In this document: piece by piece, positions 1-10,597 of the stretch | Layout of the letters: every line of letters starts with the position of its first letter | Numbering within the stretch: position 1 is the stretch's first letter | Source: Physocladia obscura | Taxonomy: Eukaryota > Chytridiomycota > Chytridiomycetes > Chytridiales > Chytriomycetaceae | Length of the DNA: 27,009 bases | Assembly: GCA_027596945.1 (NCBI GenBank) | Contig: JADGJH010000166.1 | Location: 1-27,009 of the forward strand | Direction: 5' to 3' | Position numbers and translations under genes: made by a program | The notes under the pieces: generated by a model | What the model was told of the DNA's origin: nothing | Seen by the model: only the letters and a program-made list of their open reading frames with translations | Databases searched by the model: none

Positions 1-59
1 TTAAATGAAAAAATAATTAAATAAAAAATTAAAATATTTATTCAATATAAAACACCAAA

Positions 60-449
60 ATGGAAGAAGAAATTAAATTTTCAGTCAACATCAAACAAGC
101 TGACTTAATTTGCTGCATCTGCCTTGAGAATTTAAATTTTCCTATTATACAATGTGCAAATGGACCTCACTTCCTTTGTTTGAAGTGTCAACCCAAGATA
201 GGGCAAGTTTGCCCACAATGCAAGACAGACACCCTCTTTCACAACAAACAGTTACAAGTAGCGTTTGTACCTCACTTGGCATCTTCCACAAATGAAAATT
301 GCAAAATAAGAGTATTAATGTGGAATCTCGCTGAACACATTGAAGATTGTGATTATAAGATGATAAAATGCTTTGTTTGTCAAAAGAAACTAATATCGCA
401 AAAGACAATGCAGATCCATTTTAATGAGAACAAATGCAAACTGGAGTAA
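60..449 (+). CDS. RING / SIAH-type zinc-finger protein (possibly truncated E3 ubiquitin ligase)
   Basis: The 129-aa ORF starts at an ATG just after a TATAAAA-like stretch. Residues 18-54 form a C3HC4 RING: C18-x2-C21, C32, H37-x2-C40-x2-C43, C51-x2-C54. The CANGPH segment resembles the C-x-NGH step of SINA/SIAH ligases. Residues 81-126 carry a second zinc-binding set (C81, H93-x3-C97, C104-x2-C107, H120, C126), like the SIAH/TRAF-type finger that follows the RING in that family. Members of the family usually recruit an E2 enzyme and ubiquitinate substrates bound by a C-terminal beta-sandwich domain. That domain is absent from this frame; the ORF stops right after the finger. The next ORF overlaps it by 16 nt in the -1 frame and may be the displaced remainder. 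Zinc-finger identity is fairly sure; function and completeness are not. Confidence 0.6.
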   Translation: MEEEIKFSVNIKQADLICCICLENLNFPIIQCANGPHFLCLKCQPKIGQVCPQCKTDTLFHNKQLQVAFVPHLASSTNENCKIRVLMWNLAEHIEDCDYKMIKCFVCQKKLISQKTMQIHFNENKCKLE

Positions 450-928
450 TTGAACAAAAATTTGCCAAAGTTGAATTGAATGGGTATGAATCAGACACCC
501 AAGGATTTAAAGTTCATTTGAATAACTTGGATGATGGCGTTTTGACAACATATAGAAATGAATGCAATAAATGGGTTTTATCACCTGTTGCTTTATCAAA
601 GATTCCGACTGTAGCAATTAGAACAACTATCAAACCATTACCAAATAATACCATATCTGAGACTACAATAAGAATGCACAGTGCTTTAAAGTTAGCAGAG
701 CCTGTATTTTTGGAATTAGAGGAGAGTGATTCTGTCTTTGTGAACACGAAACGTGGTTTGGAACATTGCAAAAGACAAAGAAATCAAATTGAAGAATTTC
801 TTGGTCGAGTATTTGTGCCTGGTGATATGCCTCCTGCATTTTCAGACTCAGTTTTCACCTCTACCACCTTTTCTTCTTCAGCATCCTTCTTCAAGTGGTG
901 GTGCAGTCGCTTCTGGATAGCCAACTGA
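434..928 (+). CDS. ORF overlapping the RING ORF in the -1 frame; possible C-terminal half of the same gene
   Basis: The 164-aa ORF begins with an ATG inside the last codons of the RING ORF and is open for 495 nt. I recognise no domain in it. It has mixed charged and hydrophobic composition, an acidic patch (LELEESDS) and a Ser/Phe-rich end (about residues 138-160). Position and length would fit the substrate-binding part of a SIAH-like ligase separated by a frameshift, but the segment shows no clear SIAH signature. It could equally be an independent small gene or an exon joined by an intron I cannot place. No convincing slippery heptamer is visible in the 16-nt overlap. Confidence 0.35.
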   Translation: MQTGVIEQKFAKVELNGYESDTQGFKVHLNNLDDGVLTTYRNECNKWVLSPVALSKIPTVAIRTTIKPLPNNTISETTIRMHSALKLAEPVFLELEESDSVFVNTKRGLEHCKRQRNQIEEFLGRVFVPGDMPPAFSDSVFTSTTFSSSASFFKWWCSRFWIAN

Positions 929-960
929 TTGTCATGCAGTTCCTTACATAAATTGATGTT

Positions 961-1182
961 TCATTTCATTAGGTCTTGCTTAATTCGCTGGATTCTCTTT
1001 TTGTTGTCCCCACTGGTTTTATTTCTTAGATAATAAACTAAACTTTTGTCCACAAAAAATAATTCTGAGTCTGTTTCATAATATTCATTTCCATTTATTA
1101 GTTGCTTTATTTTATCTAGTAATGAATGTTTTATTTCAATCACTGATAGTTTTTCAAAGTCAGGGTCTCTACTTTCATTCAA
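961..1182 (-). other. Open frame without an ATG, convergent with the RING gene
   Basis: This minus-strand frame is open from about 1315 down to a TGA at 961, but I found no ATG in it; 1182 is a TTG. The encoded peptide is lysine- and aspartate-rich and contains no domain I recognise. Its upstream part overlaps the 3' end of the hydrolase remnant in another frame. It may be a 3' exon or gene fragment, or chance. It is listed because it fills the interval between two recognisable genes and its composition is protein-like. Confidence 0.2.
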
Positions 1183-1253
1183 CTCAGATTCAAGTCGGTT
1201 GCTATTCTTTACTTTGGACTTGAACTGCAGCAGAAATCTTTGACATGGTGCGT

Positions 1254-1950
1254 TTAACCCAAGCCAAGCGTCTCTTTTGTAATCACAGATAAAACTGCCT
1301 TCGGTGCGAATAAGTCAAATCCATGGAAACCACCAGGCCATACATGCAATTCAGTCTGAACACCTGAGGCAAAGAGTGCAGACGCGTATCTGTACCGATT
1401 TTAGTAAAAATTGAAGGTTACTCAAGCATCTGACTTACGCAATGGCTTCGTCTCTGAATACTTCTGCACTTCCGACATCGATAAAGGTGGGCGGCAATCC
1501 AGACAAGTCGGTTGCACGTGAGGGAGAGGCATAAATGCTAACATTTGGACCACCTCGTCGTTCCTGCAGGAGGGACGTCCATCCAAACAAATTCGATCCA
1601 CGGCTCCACGTTCCTTCATTGACATATTGTTTGCTTGAAACTGTGGTGTTGCGATCATCCAACACGGGAGGCGTATTCAATACTTGCGCAGCCAGCGCTG
1701 GCTGTTTGCCATCGCGGGCGAGAAGCGTGACACCGGCGGCAAGGCCTCCTCCGGCAGACGGTCCGGCAGACGTTTCGGCAATCAGGATCAAGTTCGCGTT
1801 GATTCCAAGTTCCGCATAGTTCTGCGACGTCCAAAGAAGTGCCGCATAACAGTCCTCGACTGGTGCAGGGTCGGGATTCTCAGGTGCTAGACGGTACTCG
1901 ACGGAAGTGACGACTGCGAAAAGGTCGGCGGCCCATTCCAAGGCAATGGG
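1254..1950 (-). pseudogene. 5'-truncated alpha/beta-hydrolase (fold-3, HSL/esterase-lipase type)
   Basis: Exons are 1439-1950 and 1254-1389, with a 49-nt GT-AG intron at 1390-1438 containing a TACTAA branch-like site. The product shows the family's SVEYRLAPE block, a nucleophile-elbow region, a VGSAEVFRDEA block near the catalytic acid (Glu where many relatives have Asp) and PGGFHGFD with the catalytic His. Such enzymes hydrolyse acyl esters. The N-terminal part with the oxyanion-hole HGGG motif is missing: an in-frame TAA lies immediately upstream (1951-1953), and the AT-rich DNA beyond holds no matching exon or acceptor. The elbow is duplicated (TSAGPSAGG, from a 12-bp tandem repeat), leaving one usable GxSxG (GPSAG). 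The segment is much richer in GC and CpG than its surroundings. I read it as a truncated, probably non-functional gene, possibly acquired by transfer. Confidence 0.7.
1755..1778 (-). repeat. 12-bp tandem duplication in the hydrolase nucleophile elbow
   Basis: Read on the minus strand, a 12-base unit containing GTCTGCCGGA occurs twice in direct succession, differing at the last base. It adds four codons and repeats Ser-Ala-Gly around the catalytic serine. Endpoints are approximate to a few bases. Confidence 0.7.
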
Positions 1951-2721
1951 TTAAATTAAGTAGGTTACAGATTTTTTTGCATTTATAATTGAAAATATTT
2001 TTCTGGATGATCCAGAGTTGAATCGACTAATTTTTAAAAGGTTCATGCTGATGTTATCGTGCATTTGGAAAGAGACTGTATTACATTTAATGATAACTGC
2101 TGTTATTCATAACATCTGTCGCAATTTGTTTGAAAGTTACTGGAGCAATATTTGGTGTTTTCACATTTTGAGCAAACTAAAAAGTGTAAAAAACTTCACT
2201 GGTACCTTTTTTTTAGAGAATATCGACTATCACCAGACTCATTTCTTGTTTCCAAAGTTACTCAACAGAAAAGTTTTTCATACAGATTGAAATTTTTTGG
2301 CAATATATCCTTATAATAAATAGTCTTGATAGTCGTGTGACATTCTTTGATAATATTAAGGTGTTCTATTTCTGTTGAATTCAAAAATTGAATAATGGTG
2401 AATAATTTTATCACTGAACTTATTGGCTGAAATTATACTGGTATAAATATACTTACTATAGTATATACCGTATACCTTAAATCCTGATCTTGCATTTTTT
2501 TTAAATACAAATAGAAGCCTTAATTTGACTCAAAATCAGTGATCAAAAATAAGGTAAACTCATTAGTCAGCATAACTGAGAGTTAACTCACCACCAACTT
2601 GAGTTGATTTGACACTTACTTGACTCCAACTCAGCTTGAATTTGAATCACCAACTTGCTCAAGATTTTTTCGAAACAAAAAACAGAAAAATTTCAACTTT
2701 GCCCGTGCTGATTGATATTCA
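1951..2721. other. AT-rich intergenic region, no gene seen
   Basis: No convincing coding sequence. There are partial palindromes of TATAC/GTATA type around 2450-2480, and repeated ACTTGA/CAACTTG words around 2575-2660. The last 80 bases are the presumed promoter and 5' leader of the first VHS-like gene. Confidence 0.5.
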
Positions 2722-4235
2722 ATGAAGGTTGATGATTTGCTTGCCGAGCTGGAGTTGACGATATCTGAACTCGAACTGCGCGAATCGGCTCCAAATAGCC
2801 TTTCATCGGACAGTCCATTGCGTCAAGCAAACAACAAGGCTTATCCGATTCAAAATGCTCTGAATGCATTAAATCCCCCGGCCAATTTGGTTGGATTACC
2901 AAACAATATTAGTTTCCGAAAACAAAGTCTGGGTGACGCAACAACTCGCGATCTGCAAAAATATCCTCCTCCTCAAATGCCGCTGCCTGGTCGCAAAGCT
3001 TCCCTTCCTGGCTCGCTTATGCAGCACCAACTAAATCAGAATCAAGCATTCGCCTTGCAATACTATCAGCAAAACGGCTATGCCCCGCAACAACCGTTCG
3101 TTCCGCAAGGATATAGTAATAATATTGAGTATTTTGAGCTTCCAGAGACTGCTCGAGATCAAGAGGTATGTTTTAATCTAATTTTTAACTGTAATCACAA
3201 TTAAATTTTGATCCAGGTTCGTTTTCTCAGAAATCAGCTTGAACGCGCCAAACAGGTGATGTAAATTCCTCAATTATTAGGTTGGTATAATTCTTTCCAC
3301 CACTGAAGCCTATACAGGACATTATTGATCAAAGACAGATGGTTGATGTGCAGCAACATAGGAATCAAGTACCAGAAAGGAGATACCCAGCCACAGAATC
3401 GGTATTTTCACAAGCATCTACCGGCAGCTCGACTTTGACCGGGCAAATGTCAAACGGTGGCTCCAACTTTACGGGATCGACATTCATCCAATATAAGCAA
3501 TCAGCCTCAGAAAAACAACGACAACAGCCAGAATCTGTATTTTCGCACGCTTCCACAAGTAACAGCTCTTTGAGTGAAAAAAGCACGGCATCACCCCGTA
3601 CCGCACGGAATGCAAAAAAATCACCGACGGGATGGACAGGTCGGTCAAGTCAACGTCAACCTGGAAAGATTGCCGATACAGTTATTGATGAGGCGTGCAA
3701 CGTTGATAACGAATTGGATTTTTTAACTGTAATGTCTGTTGTTGCAATGGTCAAAGGAGCCGCGGCCGCGCCTGCAAATAAAGGGAAAGGCGCGTCCGAC
3801 GCGATTAACGCTATTCTATACGTTATTAATTTCGAAGATCCTGAAGTCGTGAAGCGCGGATTAGATGTGCTCGATATCATGTATCGAAACTCTGGCGCGA
3901 TTTTCATGCTAAACGTTTCTCTCAATCTGGATTTTTTCGTACATTTTTTGGAGACGCGCAAGCATATCAGTGCTGCTGAGAAGGATAATGTCAAAGTTTT
4001 GGCGGGAATGTTTGCGGGTTGGTACCTTCTTGATGCGAGCAAGAAAGACCTTGCTGAAGCGGGAAACTTAGGGGATCCAACTGTTAAAGTGAAAGAGTTT
4101 TTTGAAGGTTTGCTGCGAGCAGACTATGAGTTTCCACCTGGTTGTTTGGAATCAATTCCAAATGAAAAGCTTGCTTCTATTACGGCTTGGTCAATTATCA
4201 GACGACCGTTTTCCTTCAAAACTTATAAGAAGTAG
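2722..4235 (+). CDS. VHS-like domain protein, paralog A
   Basis: Three exons, 2722-3165, 3217-3255 and 3318-4235, all joined in phase 0, give 466 aa. The N-terminus has an acidic helix (VDDLLAELELTISEL). A Gln/Pro/Ser-rich disordered part follows, exon 2 (VRFLRNQLERAKQ) is a short amphipathic helix, and a Ser-rich region carries two copies of an ESVFS(Q/H)AST motif. After a conserved GWTGRSSQR segment comes a helical domain (about residues 279-420) that I read as VHS/ENTH-superfamily from the DEACN start, the VVKRGLDVLDIMYRNSG helix and the following hydrophobic helices. VHS domains bind ubiquitin or sorting signals in endosomal or Golgi trafficking. Here the domain sits at the C-terminus, whereas known trafficking VHS proteins carry it N-terminally. 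The gene at 14010-15537 is its paralog with the same architecture. Gene structure is sure, VHS assignment likely, cellular role unknown. Confidence 0.85.
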
Positions 4236-4659
4236 TCTAATTTTTTTTTGTGAAATTTTTTTTTTCCTGTTCGTTTCTTTTGTAGGTTCTTCTTCTTTGT
4301 TTTTCTCTGAGTATTCTCTCGCCTCTATTTTTTCGTTGTGTAGCTATATTTGTATTTTTTGTCCTTGTGACTGCTCTTCTAGCTGTAGTAAAAACCAACT
4401 TTAAAAACGATGATCATTTGTCTTTATTCATGAAAGTAAAAAATGTATTGGTAAAGTCGGATGAAGTAAAATTCAGGATCAATACCAAATTAAACGCAGC
4501 ACCAAAGATGACGTCAAGACTTTTGCAAAAATAGTTTCTTTCCGATTCGAATTAGAAAGCTTTTGTTGAACCGTGAGGCTTGAGCGAAATAGGGTCCATG
4601 GCAAACTTCCCCGGCGTGTTGTTGAAAATGATTTGAAAGCCAATTTGGCTTTTCTCCTA
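4236..4659. other. 3' flank of VHS gene A; no gene identified
   Basis: A T-rich stretch follows the stop codon at 4235. The remainder has normal CpG content but no clear reading frame. A pyrimidine-rich CTCCTAG resembling a 3' splice acceptor lies just before 4660. Confidence 0.4.
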
Positions 4660-4865
4660 GAATTTTGGAGATCTACGGGCTTACCGACCACGAATACACC
4701 AGAAGATCCTGGGCGGACGGTTATCCTGACGAGTACCAGAGTCGAAAAGTTTTTTCAGGATATTCTTCAGGTTTTCGGAACTTACAGAATAACGGAATGC
4801 CGTGGAAAATTGGACGACAAAATCATCCGGTTGACTACATGATAATTTCAACGAAATCGGAATAA
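4660..4865 (+). other. Probable coding exon fragment, unrecognised
   Basis: Starting after a splice-acceptor-like TTTTCTCCTAG, one frame is open to a TAA at 4863-4865. It encodes about 67 residues with many aromatic and charged residues, such as RRSWADGYPDEY and NHPVDYMIIST, unlike random AT-rich sequence. An overlapping frame (4573-4842) is also open, as is the opposite strand, so the frame is not certain. No start or upstream exon could be placed. It could be the 3' exon of a truncated gene. I do not recognise the family. Confidence 0.3.
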
Positions 4866-5850
4866 TTTTTTTAATAAAAAACGAATCTTTGGCTGTCATG
4901 TTTGTGTATGAATAATCATTAAAACTATTGTTGGTGCAGCACCAAATTAAAATTTGATGTTTTCTCAGATCCATCCAGATTGAATTAATATTATTCTTTG
5001 ACTTTTCCCCCAAAATAAACTTTCAGCAACATTCCCTAAATTATGTTTGGTCGAAAGTGTCAGTAATGTTGAGGTTTTTAACCACTCCATTTGCATTAAT
5101 CAATGTCAGAAATGACATACAGGGCCTCTGAATTAACTTACCTCAAAAACTAAGATGCTCACATCAGCCATATCCACATCACTACAGCACAATTGCCAAA
5201 AAATACTCCATCCAGGTGCATAATGGTGTGAATCAGCCATGGACAATCCACAAGCACATTTGAAAATATCAAAGTTCCATAGTTAAAAGGCAGAATACTA
5301 AGTACTTTCCATATCATTTCTAATTGTTGATCTTAAGTTCTTCTTATGATATACTTCCATCACATTTTTGGTATTGATTGACAAGCCACTTTCTACAATT
5401 TTGGCCATGCTTTTTGAACAATTGCTGTTTTTCAACTGACTCCTAGCTTTGTATTGACTGATCCATGCTGATACAATTGACAGATGCTTTCTAAATAAGA
5501 GAGCAATTTGAGATTAATGAACTTGGTAATGACATGTATACAATGCATGATTTCTCACAGTTGGCATCACCTGAGTGTGAAGTTCAAAGTTTCAGATATT
5601 TGTTGTTTTGTGTTAATTTGTCAATTGAACAAAATTAAAAATGGAATTTCTTCAATCTCAAATGATAATGACAAAAATTCATTTGTCTTGCAATCAACAA
5701 CAAGATTTTGAATGAATTGAATCAATAATGAAAGTTTTTGTGAGATAAAGATGTTGATTATTACATAGTGATAACTTATGCAGACACCTTCCCCTTGTCC
5801 CTGCCCTAATTGTTCACAAGATCCTCCTCCTTACATTCTCCCTTAGTGAC

Positions 5851-6162
5851 TTGTATCACTTGTGCACAGTTGTTGGAGAAGAGCATCAGCCTGGCAGGTT
5901 AATGCTGGCAATGACAGGATTTTTTGCGAAACAGATGGAAAGGATATGGCACTCACAAAAATTGGGTCACCGCCTGAGGATTGGACCAGCAAATACAAAT
6001 TTGTGAAGAAAAGTTTACCCACAGGGAACAGGACATGGTCTGGCAACCAATGCAATGGGTGATGAGGCAGCTCTAGATGCTGGCATTGACAGAGTGCAGC
6101 CTGAGTGTAAAAAGGAGGGTTCTTGTTGCTGGTGGTACCAGAACAAGGACTCGGTATCTTAA
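5851..6162 (+). pseudogene. Coding remnant with one TGA, unrecognised
   Basis: One frame runs from TTG at 5851 to TAA at 6160-6162, about 103 codons, interrupted by a single TGA near 6003 that falls between coherent peptide stretches. Examples are GEEHQPGRLMLAMTGF before it and GTGHGLATNAMGDEAALDAG after it. The TGA would be CGA if CpG decay is reversed. I recognise no family. It is likely part of the same decayed insertion as its neighbours. Confidence 0.4.
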
Positions 6163-6401
6163 TGGAAAAAAGAGAAAACATTGTGTTTGTATTTATTAAC
6201 CATGCTTACCTGTTTCTATTTGTTCTATATATTCTATTTATCTCCAGAGCATAAAGGACACCACTTGGCTATTTTTGGGACCTAACCAGGATTCAGACAT
6301 TTCCCAAGTTCATTCTGGACCTATTTCCATTGCTTTGCTGTGGTGAGTTTCAATTATTTAATGCAGATGTTGCATGGTTGATGACTCTCCACTGCTTACC
6401 G

Positions 6402-6494
6402 GCTTCAGCTGATGCCAGCTTTTGCTGATGGACCAGCCTTGAGCTGATGACCTGGCTTTCAGCCAATGACCAAGCTTTTGCTTGATGATCTTGC
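6402..6494. repeat. Degenerate tandem repeat, about five units of 18-19 bp
   Basis: Imperfect copies of a unit resembling TTCAGCTGATGACCAGC follow one another. Each contains GCTGATG, or a one-to-two-base variant (GCCAATG, GCTTGATG), followed by a CC- or TC-containing tail. The unit is not a multiple of three, so it is probably non-coding. Confidence 0.5.
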
Positions 6495-7293
6495 AAATTG
6501 TAATGAGGGAGGACAAGAAGAACCCAACAGAACATTAATAAAAGAAAGCTCCAATCACTCACCTGGATCATCTTGCACAAGGACATGGCTTACATAGTAG
6601 ACCAGGATAGGTAAGTGGAAGATTGACTACAAAACCTTCATATTTTCAATGCTAATTTGCTGTTGTTTTCCAAACAGAATAAAAAGATGACAAACATTCT
6701 GTCTGGAAATGGAGCTTGATTCCAGAATTTGGGAACCAGAATAATAACTCAAATTTCTTTACAGAATTGCTTCTACAGCCAACAAATGCTCCAGCCAATG
6801 GGTAGCTATTTGAATATAATTCTAACATTGTAATTGATGTTGCCCCAGCTAGTCAAGACCTTCAAAGTTTGCAACAATACTCCATTTCATTGCTAGAAAC
6901 AAGGTTTTAAAAATTGATGGAATCTGTTAGCATTGTTTCCCACTGTGTCCAAGCCCAGCATACTAGCAACAAAATTCTTTTGCCTGCAATGAAAGATAAA
7001 GTTATCACAAAGATAGAAATATTGTACTTACTTCCACATGTTACTAAGTATTCTAGTGAAAGGCCTGACATGGAAATATGGGTGATTAATAATTGGAATG
7101 ATTTTTATCTGGATCATTTAATTGTTTTTTGTTTCAAGAATCAGCATAATGAGTAAATGGACACACTCACAGCAAAAATTTCAGGGAAGTAGCAATAATT
7201 CATAACACTATTTGTGACAAAGTTGTGAGAGTGGTTAAGTTACTGTTTTAAATTTATTTTTTTTTAAATTTTAATTTGTCTCATCAACATCAG

Positions 7294-7650
7294 ATTAAAT
7301 GCACAAGGTCAAAACAAAATGGAATACTGGGCAAAGCAAAATTGGCCCAATATGCTCATGGTATAATTATATCTGACAGGCAATTGGATGACATGGCTCT
7401 TAATTGTGCTGCACTTTTGGTAAAAACCCTTTGCTTTTTTTATATATATTAATCTATTTATTTTACAGCAACATGTCACAACAATGATTCCACCAAGAGC
7501 ACCTTTCTTTGAAGGTTTGGTTCAAGAAATGAATTTGCTGGCTGCAATGACTCCAGAACAGTGAGATGCCAAACTGGCAACCTTCAAACATGAAGATGAG
7601 AAGATTTCCCCTTGAGACATTGCAGCTGATGCTTCTCTTAACCAACATAT
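7294..7650 (+). pseudogene. Two-exon coding remnant with two CGA-to-TGA-type stops
   Basis: The frame is open from 7294, after a CATCAG acceptor, to 7419. It continues after a clear 49-nt intron (7420-7468: GTAAAA, pyrimidine-rich tract, TTTTACAG) from 7469 on. The peptide is coherent across the junction, for example IIISDRQLDDMALNCAALL joined to QHVTTMIPPRAPFFEGL. It is broken by TGA at 7562-7564 and 7613-7615, but reading resumes sensibly after each, in the same frame. Both stops would be Arg codons if TGA derives from CGA. The protein family is not recognised. Confidence 0.5.
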
Positions 7651-9009
7651 CTGTTTTTTTTTGTTTTTTTTTTTTGTTAAATAAACATGAAAATTATAAA
7701 AATATTCACTTAACATTCTTTTATAATTACATTTTAATAAATTTGTATAATAATTTCAGTACTATTTTCAGTTCTACTGTTATTCCTTCCAAAAATTTTT
7801 GTAGGAAAAAAAAATGCCAATTCTGGTTGGCACCACTTTAATTAATGTATTACCAGGTAGTTAACATGGAAACAAACCACTGAGCCAAAAGAATAAGTAT
7901 TTGTCACCATACATAGTCCCATTTTTCAAAATTCAAGAAATTCTTTCTTTTCTTATTTCTTTATTTTTCATTTTTCCTTTTTCCAAAAATTTTTATTCTG
8001 ATCTTTTGAATGAAAATAAAAAGAGAATTTTTTTGCTTTTTCACTTTTCTATTCATAGAGAAAGCACACCCTTAAATTCCAAACAGTTACTTCTCCTGGT
8101 GGTATTCTTGTTCATTTTTATGGACCAGACCCTAGACTTGTCACAATTAAAAGTAACCCTGTTGAAATACTCACACAAATATTATAGATGAAATTGACTC
8201 AATATGTGATTTATGGTGAACTGGCATATGCCATAAATCAAGTAATAGTCAATGGCTTTAAAGGGTTTAATTTGCAACAATTTAAGCAGAAGTCCAATAT
8301 AGTAATGACTTAAGTTTGTGTGACAGTTGAATGGGGGGTTAGGTTGATTCTAAAAGTATGGGCATTTCCTGACTACAAGCCAAATCAAAGCTTCTTTCTG
8401 CTGCAGCCAATTGGAGTTTACTATGCTACCACTGCTTTATTAACAAATATTTTGTTATAAATTAGATCACTAATCTAATTTTTCTTGAAGAATTTTTTAG
8501 AAATTTCTCAAGGCTTCTATTACCTTCATGAATCCAAAAACAATTCAGACAATTTCCAACCACTTTCCAACAATTTTTCTTTCTAAGCATCTTTTATTCT
8601 TTTTCTTTCTGTTTCTTTCCACTTCAAAAACTACTTAAACCCAACTCTTTTCTTTTCTTTATTATGAGTCTTATAAAATAAAAACAAAGTTATATCTTAA
8701 GTTTTAAACTTCAAACCCAACTAAATCCCATACTACTATCTCAAATTCTTGTCATTTAGTTCTGAGATACCTAGTATTGAATTAGTTGACTCAAGCCACT
8801 ACAGCTACCAGCAAAACAGTCTACTATTTTCTTCAACTTACTGGAACCTTACGCCTGTTCCCCAGCTATTAACAACAATATTAAGAGTCTTGATATGCCA
8901 TTGAGCCAATGTATTCAAGCCAATCAAAAAGTCATTTAATCAACAAAACAAATATGTCAAGAAACAACACCAAATAATCTGACTTAATAAGAGACTTAAA
9001 ATCCCATTG

Positions 9010-9309
9010 CTCTGTAAAACTGAATTTATACAAGCCGCACTTGCACCACTAATGGGAATATGCCCTTAAGACCAAAGCTCTCAACTCTAAAGATTGCAAT
9101 GATGTATACAATGTCATGACTGGAAAACTTGCCAAGCAAACTATGGAAGAATTGCTTTGAAGAATCCTGTCATTTAATCTTGATGCAACACCAACTAGTT
9201 CTACAAAACAAAAAGCAGCAAAAACAGAAACAGAAACAAGTGACGTGAACTTACCTTACACTAACAAAATTAATTATTGGAAAGAATGTGACTGCGCTTC
9301 TTGTGAATG
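9010..9309 (+). pseudogene. Coding remnant with frameshift and one TGA
   Basis: A peptide frame including TEFIQAALAPLMGICP shifts near 9067 into one including NVMTGKLAKQTMEELL. A TGA at 9158-9160 follows, then RILSFNLDATPTSSTKQ. The Lys/Thr-rich end terminates at 9307-9309. The TGA again lies where CGA would give LLRRI. The family is not recognised. The 3' end overlaps a minus-strand remnant. Confidence 0.4.
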
Positions 9310-9543
9310 ATTGATATAGCAGACTTCATTAATTTTGGATGGCTTGGGTTTACCAGAATTTTTGCAGGTGTCAGAATATTCCTTGATTAAGGCAAGTTTG
9401 TTTATAAGGTGGTTTTCCAAAGTGTTGGTAATTCCATGATAGGTTTGTAAACAATTCTTCATGTTTAGTTCAAGGTCTCCAGTATTTACGTTGTTGGTGG
9501 TGTTGCATAGGTTAGTTGAGATTTCAAAGTTGCAATCAAGATT
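9274..9543 (-). pseudogene. Coding remnant, about 90 codons, unrecognised
   Basis: The minus-strand frame is open from 9543 to a TAA at 9274, with an in-frame ATG at 9462. The peptide is helical and polar (for example NTLENHLINKLALIKEYSDTC). No domain is recognised. It is antisense to, and overlaps the end of, the plus-strand remnant, so at least one of the two is probably not ancestral coding sequence. Confidence 0.3.
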
Positions 9544-10547
9544 TTATCCTGAACTACGTGAAAACACAACACCTACCAATTATTTGAAACTACTTTGTGA
9601 CTTTAATGCCATTTGCCTTAACCATCAGCAGGACTTTTGCTGCAAAATTAATAACAATGTTATTCAAAGACTTGAAGAGCACAACTATTGCAATAATTTG
9701 AATCAAAACTTTGAGAGACAGATTGGTTAAAGCAGTGACTTTATTTCCATGATTGATATCACAATTTTTGATATTGTATACATTATTGATGCAGATCAAA
9801 GACATGGGACTGAAAACAAACCAAATGCATGAAAATGCAAAACTTACAGCCTACATCCAGAATTTATTTGGACTTTGAGTAGAGCTTAATTCTACTGCTC
9901 TAACTCATACCACTCTCAATTTTACTAAAATAAAATAAAACAAAAACAGCACAAGGTAGCAAAAGGCATCCATGGCAGAAAAGCATATTTTCCTGTTTTG
10001 GTCTAAAAAATGGTGCAACTTGCTAGCTTGCAGGATGGTGAAATGCTGCTTTGGCTGAAATCAGGCACAAAGACAAAGCCACTTACATTGATGAGTTTTG
10101 CATCAGAGACTGCTACCATTGCTTTTGATTTATTCTTTGATTAAATAAATAAATAAATTTATATTCAAACTGCCTATAATTACTTTTACCACCATAAGCA
10201 AATCAATGAAATTTCTGAAATATATGCTAAAAATTCAGAAAATATTCAAAAGTAGATATGGCAATACAAAGCATCTGGCAGTGTTGCTTGAATTGGTACT
10301 AAAGCTAATTGAAAATTCTCAACAACACAAAATGAATGGCTGCTTGAATATTTTTAAGCAATAGCCACTTTCTTTCTTAGATGAGGCCCAGCATGCCTTC
10401 AAACTGCATTGACTTGATTAGTCTTTCATGGATATGAAAGACTCTGAACACATTCAGAATGCTGTGAAAAGCCTTAGCAAGACAGGCAATACACATCAAA
10501 CAAATAGACATTATGTGGTTTATATGCAAATTAATAGCATAAATTGG

Positions 10548-10597
10548 ACAATCTACAATCTGGTCTTTGTAAACAATCTACAATCTGGTCTTTGTAA
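10548..10597. repeat. Perfect 25-bp tandem duplication
   Basis: The 25-base unit beginning ACAATCTACAATCTGGTC occurs twice without interruption (10548-10572 and 10573-10597). It lies at the start of the DDE transposase remnant, and its length (not a multiple of three) shifts the reading frame. Confidence 0.9.

Noticed and set aside
1535..1890. Overlapping plus-strand ORFs of 94 and 68 aa
   Set aside because: Shadows of the GC-rich hydrolase remnant on the other strand; no domain of their own.
4681..5013. Minus-strand 110-aa ORF
   Set aside because: It overlaps the better-looking plus-strand exon fragment, and its upstream half is AT-rich, low-complexity sequence; no domain seen.
7901..8191. 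Plus-strand ORF rich in Phe, Leu and Ser
   Set aside because: Product of T-rich DNA; no coding-like composition or recognisable motif.
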